This document shows, one piece after another, positions 26,154-36,077 of a stretch of 64,000 nucleotides of DNA. The position numbers were made by a program, and so were the translations under genes. Each line of letters starts with the position of its first letter. Position 1 is the first letter of the stretch. The DNA comes from Bifidobacterium miconis. Lineage in GTDB: Bacteria > Actinomycetota > Actinomycetes > Actinomycetales > Bifidobacteriaceae. The DNA is taken from positions 23,347 through 87,346 of the forward strand of contig NZ_JAHBBH010000010.1 of the NCBI RefSeq assembly GCF_019331735.1, written 5' to 3'. The notes beneath the pieces were generated by a model that did not search any database, was not told the DNA's origin, and worked only from the letters and a program-made list of their open reading frames with translations.

Positions 26154-27611
26154 ATGTTCAGCATCCTCGACATGTTCAAAATCGGCGTGGGACCCAGCTC
26201 GTCGCACACGGTCGGACCGATGTGCGCCGCGCACGAATTCGCCGCGTCGCTTGTCTCCGACGGACTGATCGACCGCGTCGCACGCGTGCGCACCACACTG
26301 TACGGCTCGCTCGCCCTGACCGGCATGGGCCACGGCACCGACCGCGCCTCCGTCGCCGGACTCGAAGGAGGTCTCCCGGCCACCGTCGACACCAACCACG
26401 TGCTCTCCATCAAGCAGGAATGCGAGCAAACCGGCCGGCTCAAACTCGCCGGGGTCAAGGACATCGCCTTCGACTACGAGCACGACGTCGTCTTCGAACT
26501 GTGGCAGCGCATGGCTGCCCACCCCAACGGCATGCGGTTCCAGGCGTTCGACGCGTCCGGCAACCTCGTCGACGAACAGGTCTGGTATTCGATCGGCGGC
26601 GGCTTCATCCGCAAGGGGCACCCGGGCGACCTCATGATCGGCATCCACGACAGGCCGCCGGCGGGCACGTCGTTCGCCGACGAGGACGAATCGTCGTCCG
26701 TCGACTTCGGACCGCGCGTGCCGTACAACTTCACGACCGGCAGCGAACTGCTCGCCATCTGCAAACGCGAGCGCATGCCCATCGCCGACATCGTCTGGGC
26801 GAACGAAATCGCGATGCGCCCCGCCGAACAGGTGCGTGCCGAACTGCTGCGCGTGTGGACGACGATGCACGAGTGCGTGCTCAACGGCTGCATGAGTCCC
26901 GCGAAGACGCTGCCCGGCGGACTCGACGTGCCGCGCCGCGCGCCCAAGATGTACGCGCGGCTGTCCGCCAACAGCGACCTGCTCAACCGTCGCCGGCGTT
27001 CGGACGCGGTGCTCGAATCGTCCGACGCGGCATGGGTCAACCTGTTCGCGCTCGCCGTGAGCGAGGAGAACGCGGGCGGCGGGCGCATCGTGACCGCGCC
27101 GACCAACGGCTCGGCCGGCATCATCCCGGCCGTGCTCGAATACTACTGGCATTTCGTCGATTCGGCCGACGAGGACGGCATCGTCACGTTCCTGCTCACC
27201 GCCGGCGCGGTCGGCTACCTGTTCAAGCGCAACGCGTCGATCTCCGGCGCGGAGGTCGGCTGCCAGGGCGAGGTCGGCTCGGCCTGCTCGATGGCCGCGG
27301 CAGGACTGTGCGCCGTGGTCGGCGGCACGTCCGCGCAGGTCGAGAACGCGGCCGAAATCGGCATCGAACATAACCTCGGCCTCACCTGCGACCCGGTCGG
27401 CGGCCTCGTGCAGATCCCGTGCATCGAACGCAACGCGATGGCCGCGAACACCGCCATCAACGCGGTGCGCATGGCCATGCTCGGCGACGGATCGCACATC
27501 GTCACGCTCGACCAGGCCATCAAGACCATGAAGGACACGGGCGAGGACATGATGGCCAAGTACAAGGAGACGTCGCAGGGCGGGCTTGCCGTCAACGTCG
27601 TCGAATGCTGA
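26154..27611 (+). CDS. sdaA: L-serine ammonia-lyase, single-chain, iron-sulfur type
   Basis: Deaminates L-serine to pyruvate and ammonia. The 485-residue single-chain type II serine dehydratase has the N-terminal beta domain start MFSILDMFKIGVGPSSSHTVGPM. The catalytic alpha domain contains TAPTNGSAGIIPAVLEYYW, GCQGEVGSACSMAAAGLCAV and GLTCDPVGGLVQIPCIERNA, which hold the cysteines expected to bind a 4Fe-4S cluster. The ATG at 26154 has GGAAGGAGCACCGC. Oxygen-labile enzymes of this kind fit an anaerobe. Confidence 0.95.
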   Translation: MFSILDMFKIGVGPSSSHTVGPMCAAHEFAASLVSDGLIDRVARVRTTLYGSLALTGMGHGTDRASVAGLEGGLPATVDTNHVLSIKQECEQTGRLKLAGVKDIAFDYEHDVVFELWQRMAAHPNGMRFQAFDASGNLVDEQVWYSIGGGFIRKGHPGDLMIGIHDRPPAGTSFADEDESSSVDFGPRVPYNFTTGSELLAICKRERMPIADIVWANEIAMRPAEQVRAELLRVWTTMHECVLNGCMSPAKTLPGGLDVPRRAPKMYARLSANSDLLNRRRRSDAVLESSDAAWVNLFALAVSEENAGGGRIVTAPTNGSAGIIPAVLEYYWHFVDSADEDGIVTFLLTAGAVGYLFKRNASISGAEVGCQGEVGSACSMAAAGLCAVVGGTSAQVENAAEIGIEHNLGLTCDPVGGLVQIPCIERNAMAANTAINAVRMAMLGDGSHIVTLDQAIKTMKDTGEDMMAKYKETSQGGLAVNVVEC

Positions 27612-27727
27612 ACGCGGCCCGTACGCCGACCGCCGGACGGCGATAGGGTGGGCGTCGGCCATGGCGCCGCCATCGGCCGGTCGCCGATCGGCCGCATCGG
27701 CCGCACTCACGAAAGGAAGACCGTCGC

Positions 27728-29578
27728 ATGAGCGACATGCAATACTCGTACGAAAACGCGATCCGCGAATTCGTGTACATCGAACTGCCGTTCGACGGCG
27801 ATGCGGACGGACGCAACGATCTGGTGCGCGCCGACATCATCCGCCCGCGCGAACTCGACGGCACGGCGAACATCCCCGTCATCATGGACCCGAGCCCGTA
27901 TTACGAGCTGTACGACCGGCACGGCGAGAAGTTCGAATACTCGCATCCGGAGGACAAGTGGAACAGCCCGCTCAAGCTGTTCCCGTTCTTCTACGACAAC
28001 TACTTCGTGCCGCGCGGCTACGCGGTCATCCTGCTCAGCACGTCCGGCACCGCGCTGTCCGAGGGATTCTGCGACATCGGCGGCCCCAAGGACATCGCCT
28101 CCGCGAACGCGGTCGTCGACTGGCTCAACGGGCGCGCCAAAGGCTACATGACGCGCGACCGGCGCACTCCGGACAACGAGATGACCGCCTACTGGGCGTC
28201 CGGGCTCGTCGGCGCGATCGGCAAATCCTACGACGGTTCCGTGCCCAACGGCATGGCCGCCACCGGCATCGACGGGCTCAAGACCATCGTGCCGATCTCC
28301 GCGATCTCCAGCCAGTACGACTGGTACCACCCGCACGGCGCGCTGCTCAACGGCGACGACGCGGACGGCGGCTGGTTCGAACCCGACAACTTCGCCGTCA
28401 CCCTGCAGTCCACCGCCGACGGCAAACTCCAGCGGTTCAACACCAAGGGCGGCTGGCAGCGCCTGCACGACGGAGCCGACAAGAAACACCGCAGCACCAA
28501 CGAATTCTGGGCCGAACGCGACTACCGCGCGCACGTCGACCGGTTCAAGGCCAGCGTGTTCCTCGTACACGGCGTCAACGACCTCAACGTGATGATGAAC
28601 CAAGTCGACTCGTATTGGAAGGCGCTGGGGGAGCACGGCGTGCCGCGCAAGATCTGGCTGCACCAGTACGCGCACGACGACCCGTTCGACGTGCGGCACG
28701 ACATGTGGCTCGAGACCTTGGAACGCTGGTTCGACTACTGGCTCAAGGGCATCGACAACGGCATCATGGACGAGCCCGAAGCCTCGATCGAGGACCCGGA
28801 CGGCAACTGGCACGAATACGCGAGCTGGCCCGTGCCGGGAGCCGCGCCGCGCACGTTCGGCGTGCGCGCGGCGTGCGGAAACGCGGATGCGGACGCCGCC
28901 GGTGCCGCCGACGCTCGGCTCGAACTGGCCGACATCGCGGACGACGGCGTCGACGACGATCACGCGTCATCCGACGCGACGAACGAGCCGGCGCACGTCG
29001 CCACGATCAAGGGCGCGCGCATCAGGGAACTCACGACGTACGCCGAATCGCACGCCGCGCACGACGACCGGCTGCTGGCCGTCGGCGCGCCGCTGGAGCG
29101 CGACCGGCACATCTCCGGCACACCGCGGATCAGCCTGCGCGTCAAGGCGAGCGCCGCCGACACCAACCTGTGTGCGTCCCTCATCGAATACGGCGAAGGC
29201 AACTACGTGCAGGTGAGCGAAGACATCCACGCGCTCGTCGAACTCAAGGAAAAGCGGCAGCCAGCCGGCGGCACGTCCGACGACGACAAGGCGATCTTCC
29301 CCGTGTGCGTGCCGCGCAAGTCGCACGAGATGCAGAACATGGTCACGCGCGGCTGGATCGCCACCGCGCACAAGGACTCGTTCGCCGAATTCACGCCCAC
29401 GCCGGTCGGCGCATGGATGGACGTGTCGTTCGACCTGCTCGCCACCGACTGGACCGTGCGCGCCGGGCACCGGCTCGCGCTCGCGGTCTACAACAACTCG
29501 AAGCGCCTCGCCGCCGTGCCGTTGTCGGACTTTGCGATTGACCTCGATTCGGTGCGATTGACGATTCCGATGAACTGA
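27728..29578 (+). CDS. Xaa-Pro dipeptidyl-peptidase / CocE-type S15 hydrolase
   Basis: Serine peptidase of 616 residues expected to release Xaa-Pro dipeptides from peptides in the cytoplasm. The S15 catalytic domain shows MDPSPYYELYDRHGEK, a nucleophile elbow GAIGKSYDGSVPNGMAATG (GKSYDG), VFLVHGVNDLNVMMNQV (Asp region) and LHQYAHDDPFDV (His region). A C-terminal jelly-roll domain (IDLDSVRLTIPMN) follows. No signal peptide is seen. GAAAGGAAGACC precedes the ATG. With the S33 and M24 peptidases nearby it would provide a proline-peptide salvage set. It is only distantly like the second S15-type protein at 37079. Confidence 0.85.
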   Translation: MSDMQYSYENAIREFVYIELPFDGDADGRNDLVRADIIRPRELDGTANIPVIMDPSPYYELYDRHGEKFEYSHPEDKWNSPLKLFPFFYDNYFVPRGYAVILLSTSGTALSEGFCDIGGPKDIASANAVVDWLNGRAKGYMTRDRRTPDNEMTAYWASGLVGAIGKSYDGSVPNGMAATGIDGLKTIVPISAISSQYDWYHPHGALLNGDDADGGWFEPDNFAVTLQSTADGKLQRFNTKGGWQRLHDGADKKHRSTNEFWAERDYRAHVDRFKASVFLVHGVNDLNVMMNQVDSYWKALGEHGVPRKIWLHQYAHDDPFDVRHDMWLETLERWFDYWLKGIDNGIMDEPEASIEDPDGNWHEYASWPVPGAAPRTFGVRAACGNADADAAGAADARLELADIADDGVDDDHASSDATNEPAHVATIKGARIRELTTYAESHAAHDDRLLAVGAPLERDRHISGTPRISLRVKASAADTNLCASLIEYGEGNYVQVSEDIHALVELKEKRQPAGGTSDDDKAIFPVCVPRKSHEMQNMVTRGWIATAHKDSFAEFTPTPVGAWMDVSFDLLATDWTVRAGHRLALAVYNNSKRLAAVPLSDFAIDLDSVRLTIPMN

Positions 29579-29604
29579 GCGGCGAGGGCGTGCGCGGCAC
29601 GCCA

Positions 29605-31965
29605 TCAGGCTTGCGGTCGCGTGCGCACGTACAGGTGGTAGCGCTCGTCGCCGAGCCGCCAGAGCGGCACGAACCGCAGTCCGGTCGCGACATGCGTGAA
29701 ATCCAGCGTGCCCGGCTCGTGGCGGAACGCCGCATCCGGATCATCGGCGGCCACCGCGACATCGAGCAGCCGTTCGCCGTCGTCCAATGCGGCGAGCGCA
29801 TACGGTCCCCATGCCACCGCCGCCAGTTCGGGCCGGTCGGGTGTGGCGATCAGACGCATGCGCGGCGCGAATCCAAGCTCGAGCCGCACGCCGCCCCACG
29901 AGCCGAGTCCCAGCTGATCCGCGTGCAGCGCGAGGTCGCCGGCCGCCGTGCGCGACAGCTCGACCACGGCGTCGGGCACGGCCGAGCCGTTCGCCGCAAC
30001 CGTCACCGAACCGTCCGCGCTCCAGCCGGGCACGCGCAGGCACAGCACGTCGCGGTCCAGCCGTTCGACGTCGATCGTCACCCGTTCGGGCGCCGCATCG
30101 TCCACGCGCACGGTTAGCCGCGCCGCGTCGTCGTCGAGCGCGCCGTTGAGATACCGTCGCACGTACAGCGCATCCCGGTCCGTGGCATATGCGCCGGCTG
30201 CGACAAGAAAATGCGATTCCAGGCCAGTGCCGTGGCAGCAGCTGTTCTCCGCCGTGTCGATGTCCTTGCGGCCGCCCGGCTGCGTGGGCATGAAGTATAT
30301 GCTGCCGCCGTTGCCGGCCTGACCGGGGCGGTGATCGCAGGTCGCGGCGACGTGGTTGATCGTCGCGTGCTCGGCATAGTCGGCGTATTCCGGTCGCGGC
30401 ACGTGCGAGTCCAGCATCGCGACGAGCTTGAGCAGATTGTACGTGGCGCAGCTTTCCGCCGTGTCGTCGGCCAGTGCCGCGCCGATCACGTCCGGCTGGT
30501 CGAACATCTCGCCATGCCCGGTGCCGCCCATCGCATAGCAGTGATGGGAGATCACCGCGTCCGCGAAGAACCGCGCCTGATCGAGATACCGGGGCAGGCC
30601 GGTCGTCTCGAAGAGGCGCACCGATCCGATGACCTGCGGAATGTGCTGGTTCGCGTGCATGCCTCCCAGCGCGTCCACATGCTGGCGCATCGGCGTCATC
30701 AGCCGATCGTTGTCGAACATGCGCGCCGCAGCCAGATGGCGCTCGTCGCCGGTGATCGCGTACAGGTCGGCCAGCGACTCGTTCATCCCGCCGAACTCGC
30801 CGGCGATGTACAGGCTCCACATGCGTTGCAGCCGCTCACGGGAGAGTTTCGACAGCCGCGCATGCGTCCAGTCGCCGATGCCGCGCGCCACGTCGAGCGC
30901 CGCGGCGCTGCCCGCGTGGCGGTACGCGTCGAGCAGGCCGGCGAGGATCTTGTGCAGCGTGTAATACGGGGCCCAGATCGTCGGATACGGCGCATACTCC
31001 TCGAGCCGGTCGAACTGCGTCTCGTCGTAGGCCGACAGGAAGCCGGGGTGCGCGCTGGGCCTGCGCGCGAACGCCCGCTGCACTTCGGCCAGCGCGTCCA
31101 CCACATAGTCGAGCTTGGCTTTGAGCACGCGGTCGCCGCTGGCCGCATACGCCAGCGCATAGGCAGACAGCGTATGTCCGGTCGTATGCCCGCGCAGCAG
31201 CGAATCCGGCGCGTCCCAGCCGGTCATCGGCTGCGCGCCGCGCGTGTCGAGCCCGGCCGCACGGCGGAACTCGACCAGCAGCCGGTCGTCGTCCACGCCG
31301 CGCAGATAGGCGATTCTGGCGCGTTGGTCGCGCGCCAGTACGCCGTCGCCGTCCAGACGCACATGGTCGATCGGAATCGGTGTGCGACGCACGGCGGCGT
31401 CCACGGGACGATCGGGATCATGGTCGGTCACATGCACGGTCGCGGTCACGGGCACGTCCGTGCCGTCGATCACGCCGTGCCAATGCAGCGCATGCGGTCC
31501 GTCGCCGTCGTGCGCAGGCCGCGCCGCCGTGTGTTCGATGCCGTCATGCCAGTCGATGCGCTGCGAGACCAGCATGCCGTCGTCCGTGCGCACGGCGGTG
31601 TACGTCGGCAGATCGTACGTCGAGCCGGCCTGCACGGTCATGACGATGGGGAACACGTCGCGTACGACGATCCGGTTGCGCTGTTCGAGCACGCGCACCG
31701 TGAACGTGCGCGTCGCGCTCGCCGCGCCGCGCGTCACCGTCGCCGTGAGCGCGACGTCGCGGTATCCGCGGCCGTATTCGGGCCGGTACACGGCGCCGTC
31801 CGGTTCGACCCACCGTTCGTCGCCGCTCGACCATGCGATCGCCGATCCGTTCGCGCCGCTCGTCGGCAGATCGAGATCGAACTCCACGGTGCCGGTGTTG
31901 CCGATGACCAGCAGCGCGGCGTCGCGGTCGACGGCCTGCCGGTCGGTGAGCATGATCTCGTCCAT
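29605..31965 (-). CDS. GH127-type beta-L-arabinofuranosidase with N-terminal Ig-like domain
   Basis: Intracellular glycosidase of 786 residues for arabinose-containing plant glycans. The N-terminal 110 residues form an atrophied bacterial Ig-like module (AIAWSSGDERWVEPDGAVYRP). The catalytic all-alpha region carries the residues described for HypBA1: ADDTAESCATYNLLKL (E-S-C) and DTAENSCCHGTGLESH (C-C), the zinc-thiolate and cysteine-nucleophile site. The C-terminal part is beta-rich. The start is ATG 31965 with a near-perfect CCAGGAGGGC site. No signal peptide is visible, so substrate is probably imported as short oligosaccharides. Divergent from the M24 peptidase gene. Confidence 0.87.
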   Translation of the reverse strand: MDEIMLTDRQAVDRDAALLVIGNTGTVEFDLDLPTSGANGSAIAWSSGDERWVEPDGAVYRPEYGRGYRDVALTATVTRGAASATRTFTVRVLEQRNRIVVRDVFPIVMTVQAGSTYDLPTYTAVRTDDGMLVSQRIDWHDGIEHTAARPAHDGDGPHALHWHGVIDGTDVPVTATVHVTDHDPDRPVDAAVRRTPIPIDHVRLDGDGVLARDQRARIAYLRGVDDDRLLVEFRRAAGLDTRGAQPMTGWDAPDSLLRGHTTGHTLSAYALAYAASGDRVLKAKLDYVVDALAEVQRAFARRPSAHPGFLSAYDETQFDRLEEYAPYPTIWAPYYTLHKILAGLLDAYRHAGSAAALDVARGIGDWTHARLSKLSRERLQRMWSLYIAGEFGGMNESLADLYAITGDERHLAAARMFDNDRLMTPMRQHVDALGGMHANQHIPQVIGSVRLFETTGLPRYLDQARFFADAVISHHCYAMGGTGHGEMFDQPDVIGAALADDTAESCATYNLLKLVAMLDSHVPRPEYADYAEHATINHVAATCDHRPGQAGNGGSIYFMPTQPGGRKDIDTAENSCCHGTGLESHFLVAAGAYATDRDALYVRRYLNGALDDDAARLTVRVDDAAPERVTIDVERLDRDVLCLRVPGWSADGSVTVAANGSAVPDAVVELSRTAAGDLALHADQLGLGSWGGVRLELGFAPRMRLIATPDRPELAAVAWGPYALAALDDGERLLDVAVAADDPDAAFRHEPGTLDFTHVATGLRFVPLWRLGDERYHLYVRTRPQA

Positions 31966-32071
31966 TGGATGCCCTCCTGGAAACTCGGCGGATGACAACA
32001 GCGTAACGCAGCCGTCGTTCCGGAATGCCGGCTGCGGCATACAATGCAACCGTAACCAGACGGGAGACACG

Positions 32072-33694
32072 ATGAGCGAGCCATATCACTACGATGCGCA
32101 GACGCTGCGCACATTGCGCGAAGCCGCCGCAGACAACGGCACCGAACCCGAAACGGGCAAGCGGGCCGGCGGCCTGCGGCTGGACGGCAAAGGATTTGAG
32201 GACATCATCTACAGCCATTGGGGAGCGAACCCGAACAAGCGGCCGGCCGAACGCAGCCCGTTCGCCGACGACGCGGCAAAGCACCGCGCCGAACTCGCCG
32301 CCAAACTGCCCGGCGAGCGTCTCGTGATTCCCGCGGGCGCGGTGCGCCATCGCACATGGGACACCGATTTCCTGTTCCGCACGGGCAGCGCGTTCGCGCA
32401 CATGACCGGACTCGGCCGCGATCTGGAAGCCGGAGCCGCGCTCGTCATCGATCCGACGATCGAAGCGGACGGCACGGTCGGCCATCATGCGACGATCTAT
32501 CTCGAACCGACGATCGACCGGACGAATCCGCGGTTCTTCTCCGACGCCAAGCACGGCGAATTCTGGGTCGGACCGCGTCCGCTGTCCGAAGACTTCCACG
32601 TCATGACCGGACTCGACGTCCGCGACATGACCGGATTCGAGAACGCGCTGCGCGCAGGCGCCGGCCCGGACGGCATCCGCGTCCGCGTGCTGCGCGGCTA
32701 CGATCCGGCCATCGACGCGACCGTCGACCGCATCCGCGAAGAGACTGGCCTGGGGGATGCGGACGCCAACCACGGCGCGGATGCCGTGCTCGAGGAACGC
32801 TCCGACGAGTGCCGCATCATCAAAACGCCGCGCGAAGTCGCCGAAATCGTCAAGGCGGTCGACGCGACCAAACGCGGCTTCGAACGCGTGGCCGACATCC
32901 TGCCCATCGCACGGCGGGTCAAGCGCGGCGAACGTCTGCTGGAGGCGACCTTCACCCACTCGTGCCGCTACGAGGGCAACGGCATTTCCTTCGGCACCAA
33001 CGCCGCATCCGGACCGCGCGCCACGATCCTCGACTACCACGCCAACGACCACGCCCTGAAGGACGGCGAACTGTTCCTCCTCGATGCCGGCATCGAACTC
33101 GACTCGCTGTACGCTGCCGACATCACGCGCACCTTCCCGATCAACGGGAAATTCACCGAACCGCAGCGCGAGATCTACCAAGCCGTGCTCGACGCCTCCA
33201 ATGCGGCCATCGACGCGGCCAACAAGCCGGGAGCCGTCTACCACGACATGCTCGACGCGGCGCTCGCCTCCGTCGCGCGCTCGCTGCACCGGCTCGGCAT
33301 CCTGCCGGTCAGCGTCGAGGAGGCGCTGCGCCCCGACGGGCACCAGCACTACCGCTGGCTGTATCACGGCACCGGCCATCACATGGGGCTGGACGTGCAC
33401 GATGCGTACCGTTCGCGCAACGAATACTATCCGGATGCGCCGCTCAGGCCGGGCATGGTGTTCACGCTCGAACCGGGACTGTATTTCGACGCGGCCGACG
33501 AGCTTGTGCCCGAACGCTACCGCGGCATCGGCGTGCGCATCGAGGACGATCTCAAGGTCGACCCGGACGGCAAAACCAGGCTGATCAGCGACTTCGCCCG
33601 CACGCCGGACGAAGTGGAGGCGTTCCTCGCCTCGCACGGGCCCGAACGGTATCTCGACAGTTTCCTGGCGCAGGAGGCGGTTTGCGCGGAGTGA
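32072..33694 (+). CDS. pepP: Xaa-Pro aminopeptidase (M24B, aminopeptidase P)
   Basis: Removes the N-terminal residue of peptides with proline at position 2. The 540-residue protein has an N-terminal AMP_N domain (RLVIPAGAVRHRTWDTDFLFRTGSAFAHMTGL) and a pita-bread catalytic domain. Dimetal ligands are visible in DAGIELDSLYAADITRTFPI (two Asp), YHGTGHHMGLDVHD (His), FTLEPGLYF (Glu) and GIGVRIEDDL (Glu). The start is ATG 32072 with CGGGAGAC upstream. Divergent from the GH127 gene; alone in its orientation until ychF. Confidence 0.93.
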   Translation: MSEPYHYDAQTLRTLREAAADNGTEPETGKRAGGLRLDGKGFEDIIYSHWGANPNKRPAERSPFADDAAKHRAELAAKLPGERLVIPAGAVRHRTWDTDFLFRTGSAFAHMTGLGRDLEAGAALVIDPTIEADGTVGHHATIYLEPTIDRTNPRFFSDAKHGEFWVGPRPLSEDFHVMTGLDVRDMTGFENALRAGAGPDGIRVRVLRGYDPAIDATVDRIREETGLGDADANHGADAVLEERSDECRIIKTPREVAEIVKAVDATKRGFERVADILPIARRVKRGERLLEATFTHSCRYEGNGISFGTNAASGPRATILDYHANDHALKDGELFLLDAGIELDSLYAADITRTFPINGKFTEPQREIYQAVLDASNAAIDAANKPGAVYHDMLDAALASVARSLHRLGILPVSVEEALRPDGHQHYRWLYHGTGHHMGLDVHDAYRSRNEYYPDAPLRPGMVFTLEPGLYFDAADELVPERYRGIGVRIEDDLKVDPDGKTRLISDFARTPDEVEAFLASHGPERYLDSFLAQEAVCAE

Positions 33695-33859
33695 TCGCGC
33701 CGATCGCACTGGCTGCGCCGGTCCGCTGACTCATGCCGTGCCGGGACTTGCGTTGCACGGCGCATGTTCTGCGGCGCGGGCGGAACACTGCCGCGACCTC
33801 GAGGTTGCCGTGACCGCGGCCGCAACGCAATGACAAGACGGGAAGGTAGTGTGGGCACC

Positions 33860-34957
33860 ATGTCTCTTACTATCGGAATCGTCGGCCTGCCGAACGTCGG
33901 CAAGTCGACCATGTTCAACGCGCTGACGCGCAATAATGTTCTCGCGGAAAACTACCCGTTCGCCACCATCGAGCCGAACACCGGCATCGTGCCGCTGCCC
34001 GACAAGCGCCTGCCCGTGCTCGCCGAGCTCGTGCACACCGAGAAGATCGTGCCCGCCACCGTCACGTTCGTCGACATCGCCGGCATCGTCAAGGGCGCTT
34101 CGGAAGGCGAAGGCCTGGGCAACAAGTTCCTCGCCAACATCCGCGAGGCGGACGCGATCTGCGAGGTCGTGCGCGCGTTCAAGGACGACGACATCGTCCA
34201 CGTCAACGGCAAGGTCGACCCGGCCGACGACATCGACACGATCAACACCGAGCTGATCCTCGCCGACATGCAGACCATCGAGAACGCGCTGCCGAAGCTC
34301 GAAAAGGACCTGCGCGGCAAGAAGATCGAGCCCGCGTACCTCGAGGCCGTCAAGAAGGCGAAGGCCATCCTCGAGAACGGCGAGACGATCGACCATGCGG
34401 CCGCCGCCGGCAAGATCAACAAGGACGACATCTACGACCTGCACCTCATGACCGCCAAGCCGTTCATCTACGTGTTCAACGTGGACGACGACGAGCTGTC
34501 CAACGACGAGCTCAAGACGAAGCTCGCCGCGTCCGTCGCGCCCGCGCCGGCCGTGTTCCTCAACGCCCAGTTCGAGGCGGACCTCACGGACCTCGACGAA
34601 GCCGATGCCCGCGAGATGCTCGCCGACGCCGGTCTTGCCGAGTCGGGCCTCGACCAGCTGGCCCGCGTCGGATTCGACATCCTCGGCCTGCAGACCTTCC
34701 TGACCGCCGGTGAAAAGGAAGTGCGCGCCTGGCAGATCCACAAGGGCTGGACCGCCCCGCAGGCCGCCGGCGTCATCCACACCGACTTCGAAAAGGGCTT
34801 CATCAAAGCCGACATCGTCTCCTACGACGACTTCGTCGCCGCCGAAGGCTCGATGGTCAAGATCAAGGAGGAAGGCAAGCTCCGCCAGGAAGGCCGCGAC
34901 TACGTCATGCAGGACGGCGACATCGTCGAGTTCAAGTTCAACGTGTCCAAGAAGTAG
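33860..34957 (+). CDS. ychF: Redox-regulated P-loop ATPase YchF (OLA1 family)
   Basis: Translation-associated P-loop ATPase of 365 residues. N-terminal G domain: IGIVGLPNVGKSTMFNAL (Walker A), FATIEPNTGIVPLPD, FVDIAGIVKGASEGEGLGNKFLANI (DxAG), and the NVDDDE motif, which replaces NKxD of GTPases and explains ATP preference. It has a middle coiled-coil region and a C-terminal TGS domain ending GDIVEFKFNVSKK. The start is ATG 33860 with GGAAGG at 33841. The gene is complete. Its last ten codons and terminator are repeated four more times downstream (see direct repeats), marking the 3' end as the anchor of a cassette region. Confidence 0.96.
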   Translation: MSLTIGIVGLPNVGKSTMFNALTRNNVLAENYPFATIEPNTGIVPLPDKRLPVLAELVHTEKIVPATVTFVDIAGIVKGASEGEGLGNKFLANIREADAICEVVRAFKDDDIVHVNGKVDPADDIDTINTELILADMQTIENALPKLEKDLRGKKIEPAYLEAVKKAKAILENGETIDHAAAAGKINKDDIYDLHLMTAKPFIYVFNVDDDELSNDELKTKLAASVAPAPAVFLNAQFEADLTDLDEADAREMLADAGLAESGLDQLARVGFDILGLQTFLTAGEKEVRAWQIHKGWTAPQAAGVIHTDFEKGFIKADIVSYDDFVAAEGSMVKIKEEGKLRQEGRDYVMQDGDIVEFKFNVSKK

Positions 34958-35007
34958 TTGTTGAATAGTGCGAGGGCCTTGGAATTCCAGTGATTCCAAG
35001 GCCCTTG
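34925..35007 (+). repeat. ychF-tail direct repeat DR1 (native ychF end)
   Basis: Native copy: codons for VEFKFNVSKK, TAG stop, the spacer TTGTTGAATAGTG and the hairpin built on AGGGCCTTGGAAT. It is the reference for DR2-DR5. DR2 matches it at roughly nine of every ten positions by eye over about 82 nt. It starts the 9.2-kb accessory region that ends at DR5. Confidence 0.9.
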
Positions 35008-35008
35008 T
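34973..35008 (+). terminator. ychF terminator hairpin
   Basis: Thirteen-bp perfect stem AGGGCCTTGGAAT / ATTCCAAGGCCCT (34973-34985 with 34993-35005), loop TCCAGTG, then TTGTC. The T-tract is weak. The same hairpin closes each of the four downstream tail copies. Confidence 0.8.
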
Positions 35009-35193
35009 CAAATGGGGGGCGCCGGCCGTTGCGGCGTGGTCTGTGTTGGGAACGGTGCATCGCCGGGGTCTGCGCCCGGTGTGACGGACGATTGGATCGG
35101 AGAGAAAGCCACAGGTGCCAATCGTGGACATAATCGCGTTTTGTGTAGCGCGAAACGAAGCCTCTCCATCGCACGGCGTTCTGTAATGGAGCC

Positions 35194-36066
35194 ATGACCA
35201 ACAACAGTGCCAACAACTCAGCAATCTCCATTCAGGTTATGGTGGCCGGCCGTGTTCGTGTCTCACCGGATCTGCCTTTCGGCAACGGATGCGGACTGGT
35301 CCGCGGTTCGGGCTTTTTCGTGCCCGCGTCCAAGCGCATATGGCTGCCCGTGTGCGCGTTCCTCGTCACCACGCCGCACGGCTGTATCCTGTTCGACACC
35401 GGCTGGGGACGGGACATGAGCCCGGACGGCGTCTACGACCGTGGGGCGCAGATCCGCTCTCTCGGCTCATGGTCCCTGTACCGGGTCAACCAGGGTGTAG
35501 TGGGTACGGGGATGACCGTGCCTGAGCAGCTGGCCGCGCAGGGCCTGTCCCCGGCTGATCTCGACGTGGTGGCGATCTCCCATCTCGATTGCGACCACGC
35601 GAATGGACTGCGCGGCGTGAGGAACGCCCGGCGCATCATGGTATCCAGGGACGAGATGCGGTGCGCCACACGGTTCCCGAACAGCCTCGTGCGCTTCAAT
35701 GCCTCGTGGTGGAGGGGAATCGACCTCGACCTGTACGACTGGAACGACCATGAGGGCCCCGCCGGACGATCCTACGACCTGTTCGGCGACCGCAGCGTGC
35801 AGCTCATCAACATCCCCGGCCACACCGACGGTCAGGTGGCCATGAAGATCACGGCGCCGTCGGGCCGGTACGTACTGCTGTTCGCCGACGGCGGCTACGC
35901 CACGCGATCATGGAGGGACATGGTTACGTCGGGCATCGTCTACGACCGTCACGCGCAGCGCTCCTCGCTCGAATGGATCCGCGAGCAGAGCCTGTCGCCG
36001 CTATGCGTGCGGTCGATCGCCTGCCACGACACGGCGAATCGTCCCGAGACGATCCTGCTGAGCTGA
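35194..36066 (+). CDS. MBL-fold metallo-hydrolase (AHL-lactonase-like), module 1
   Basis: Zinc hydrolase of 290 residues. The metal-binding motif is AISHLDCDHANGL (H-x-D-x-D-H), with further ligands in IPGHTDGQVAMK (His) and LLFADGGYATR (Asp) and a C-terminal SIACHDTANRPE (His). The pattern LVTTPHGCILFDTGWGRDM places it with N-acyl-homoserine-lactonase-like MBL proteins, but substrate specificity in this group is broad and quorum quenching is not established. It has no strong ribosome binding site in front of ATG 35194. It is convergent with a TetR gene in the same module, between DR1 and DR2. Confidence 0.8.
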   Translation: MTNNSANNSAISIQVMVAGRVRVSPDLPFGNGCGLVRGSGFFVPASKRIWLPVCAFLVTTPHGCILFDTGWGRDMSPDGVYDRGAQIRSLGSWSLYRVNQGVVGTGMTVPEQLAAQGLSPADLDVVAISHLDCDHANGLRGVRNARRIMVSRDEMRCATRFPNSLVRFNASWWRGIDLDLYDWNDHEGPAGRSYDLFGDRSVQLINIPGHTDGQVAMKITAPSGRYVLLFADGGYATRSWRDMVTSGIVYDRHAQRSSLEWIREQSLSPLCVRSIACHDTANRPETILLS

Positions 36067-36077
36067 AACGGCGCACG

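Noticed and set aside
31544..33709. 721-codon minus-strand frame opposite pepP
   Set aside because: Antisense shadow without motifs; pepP has all metal ligands on the plus strand.
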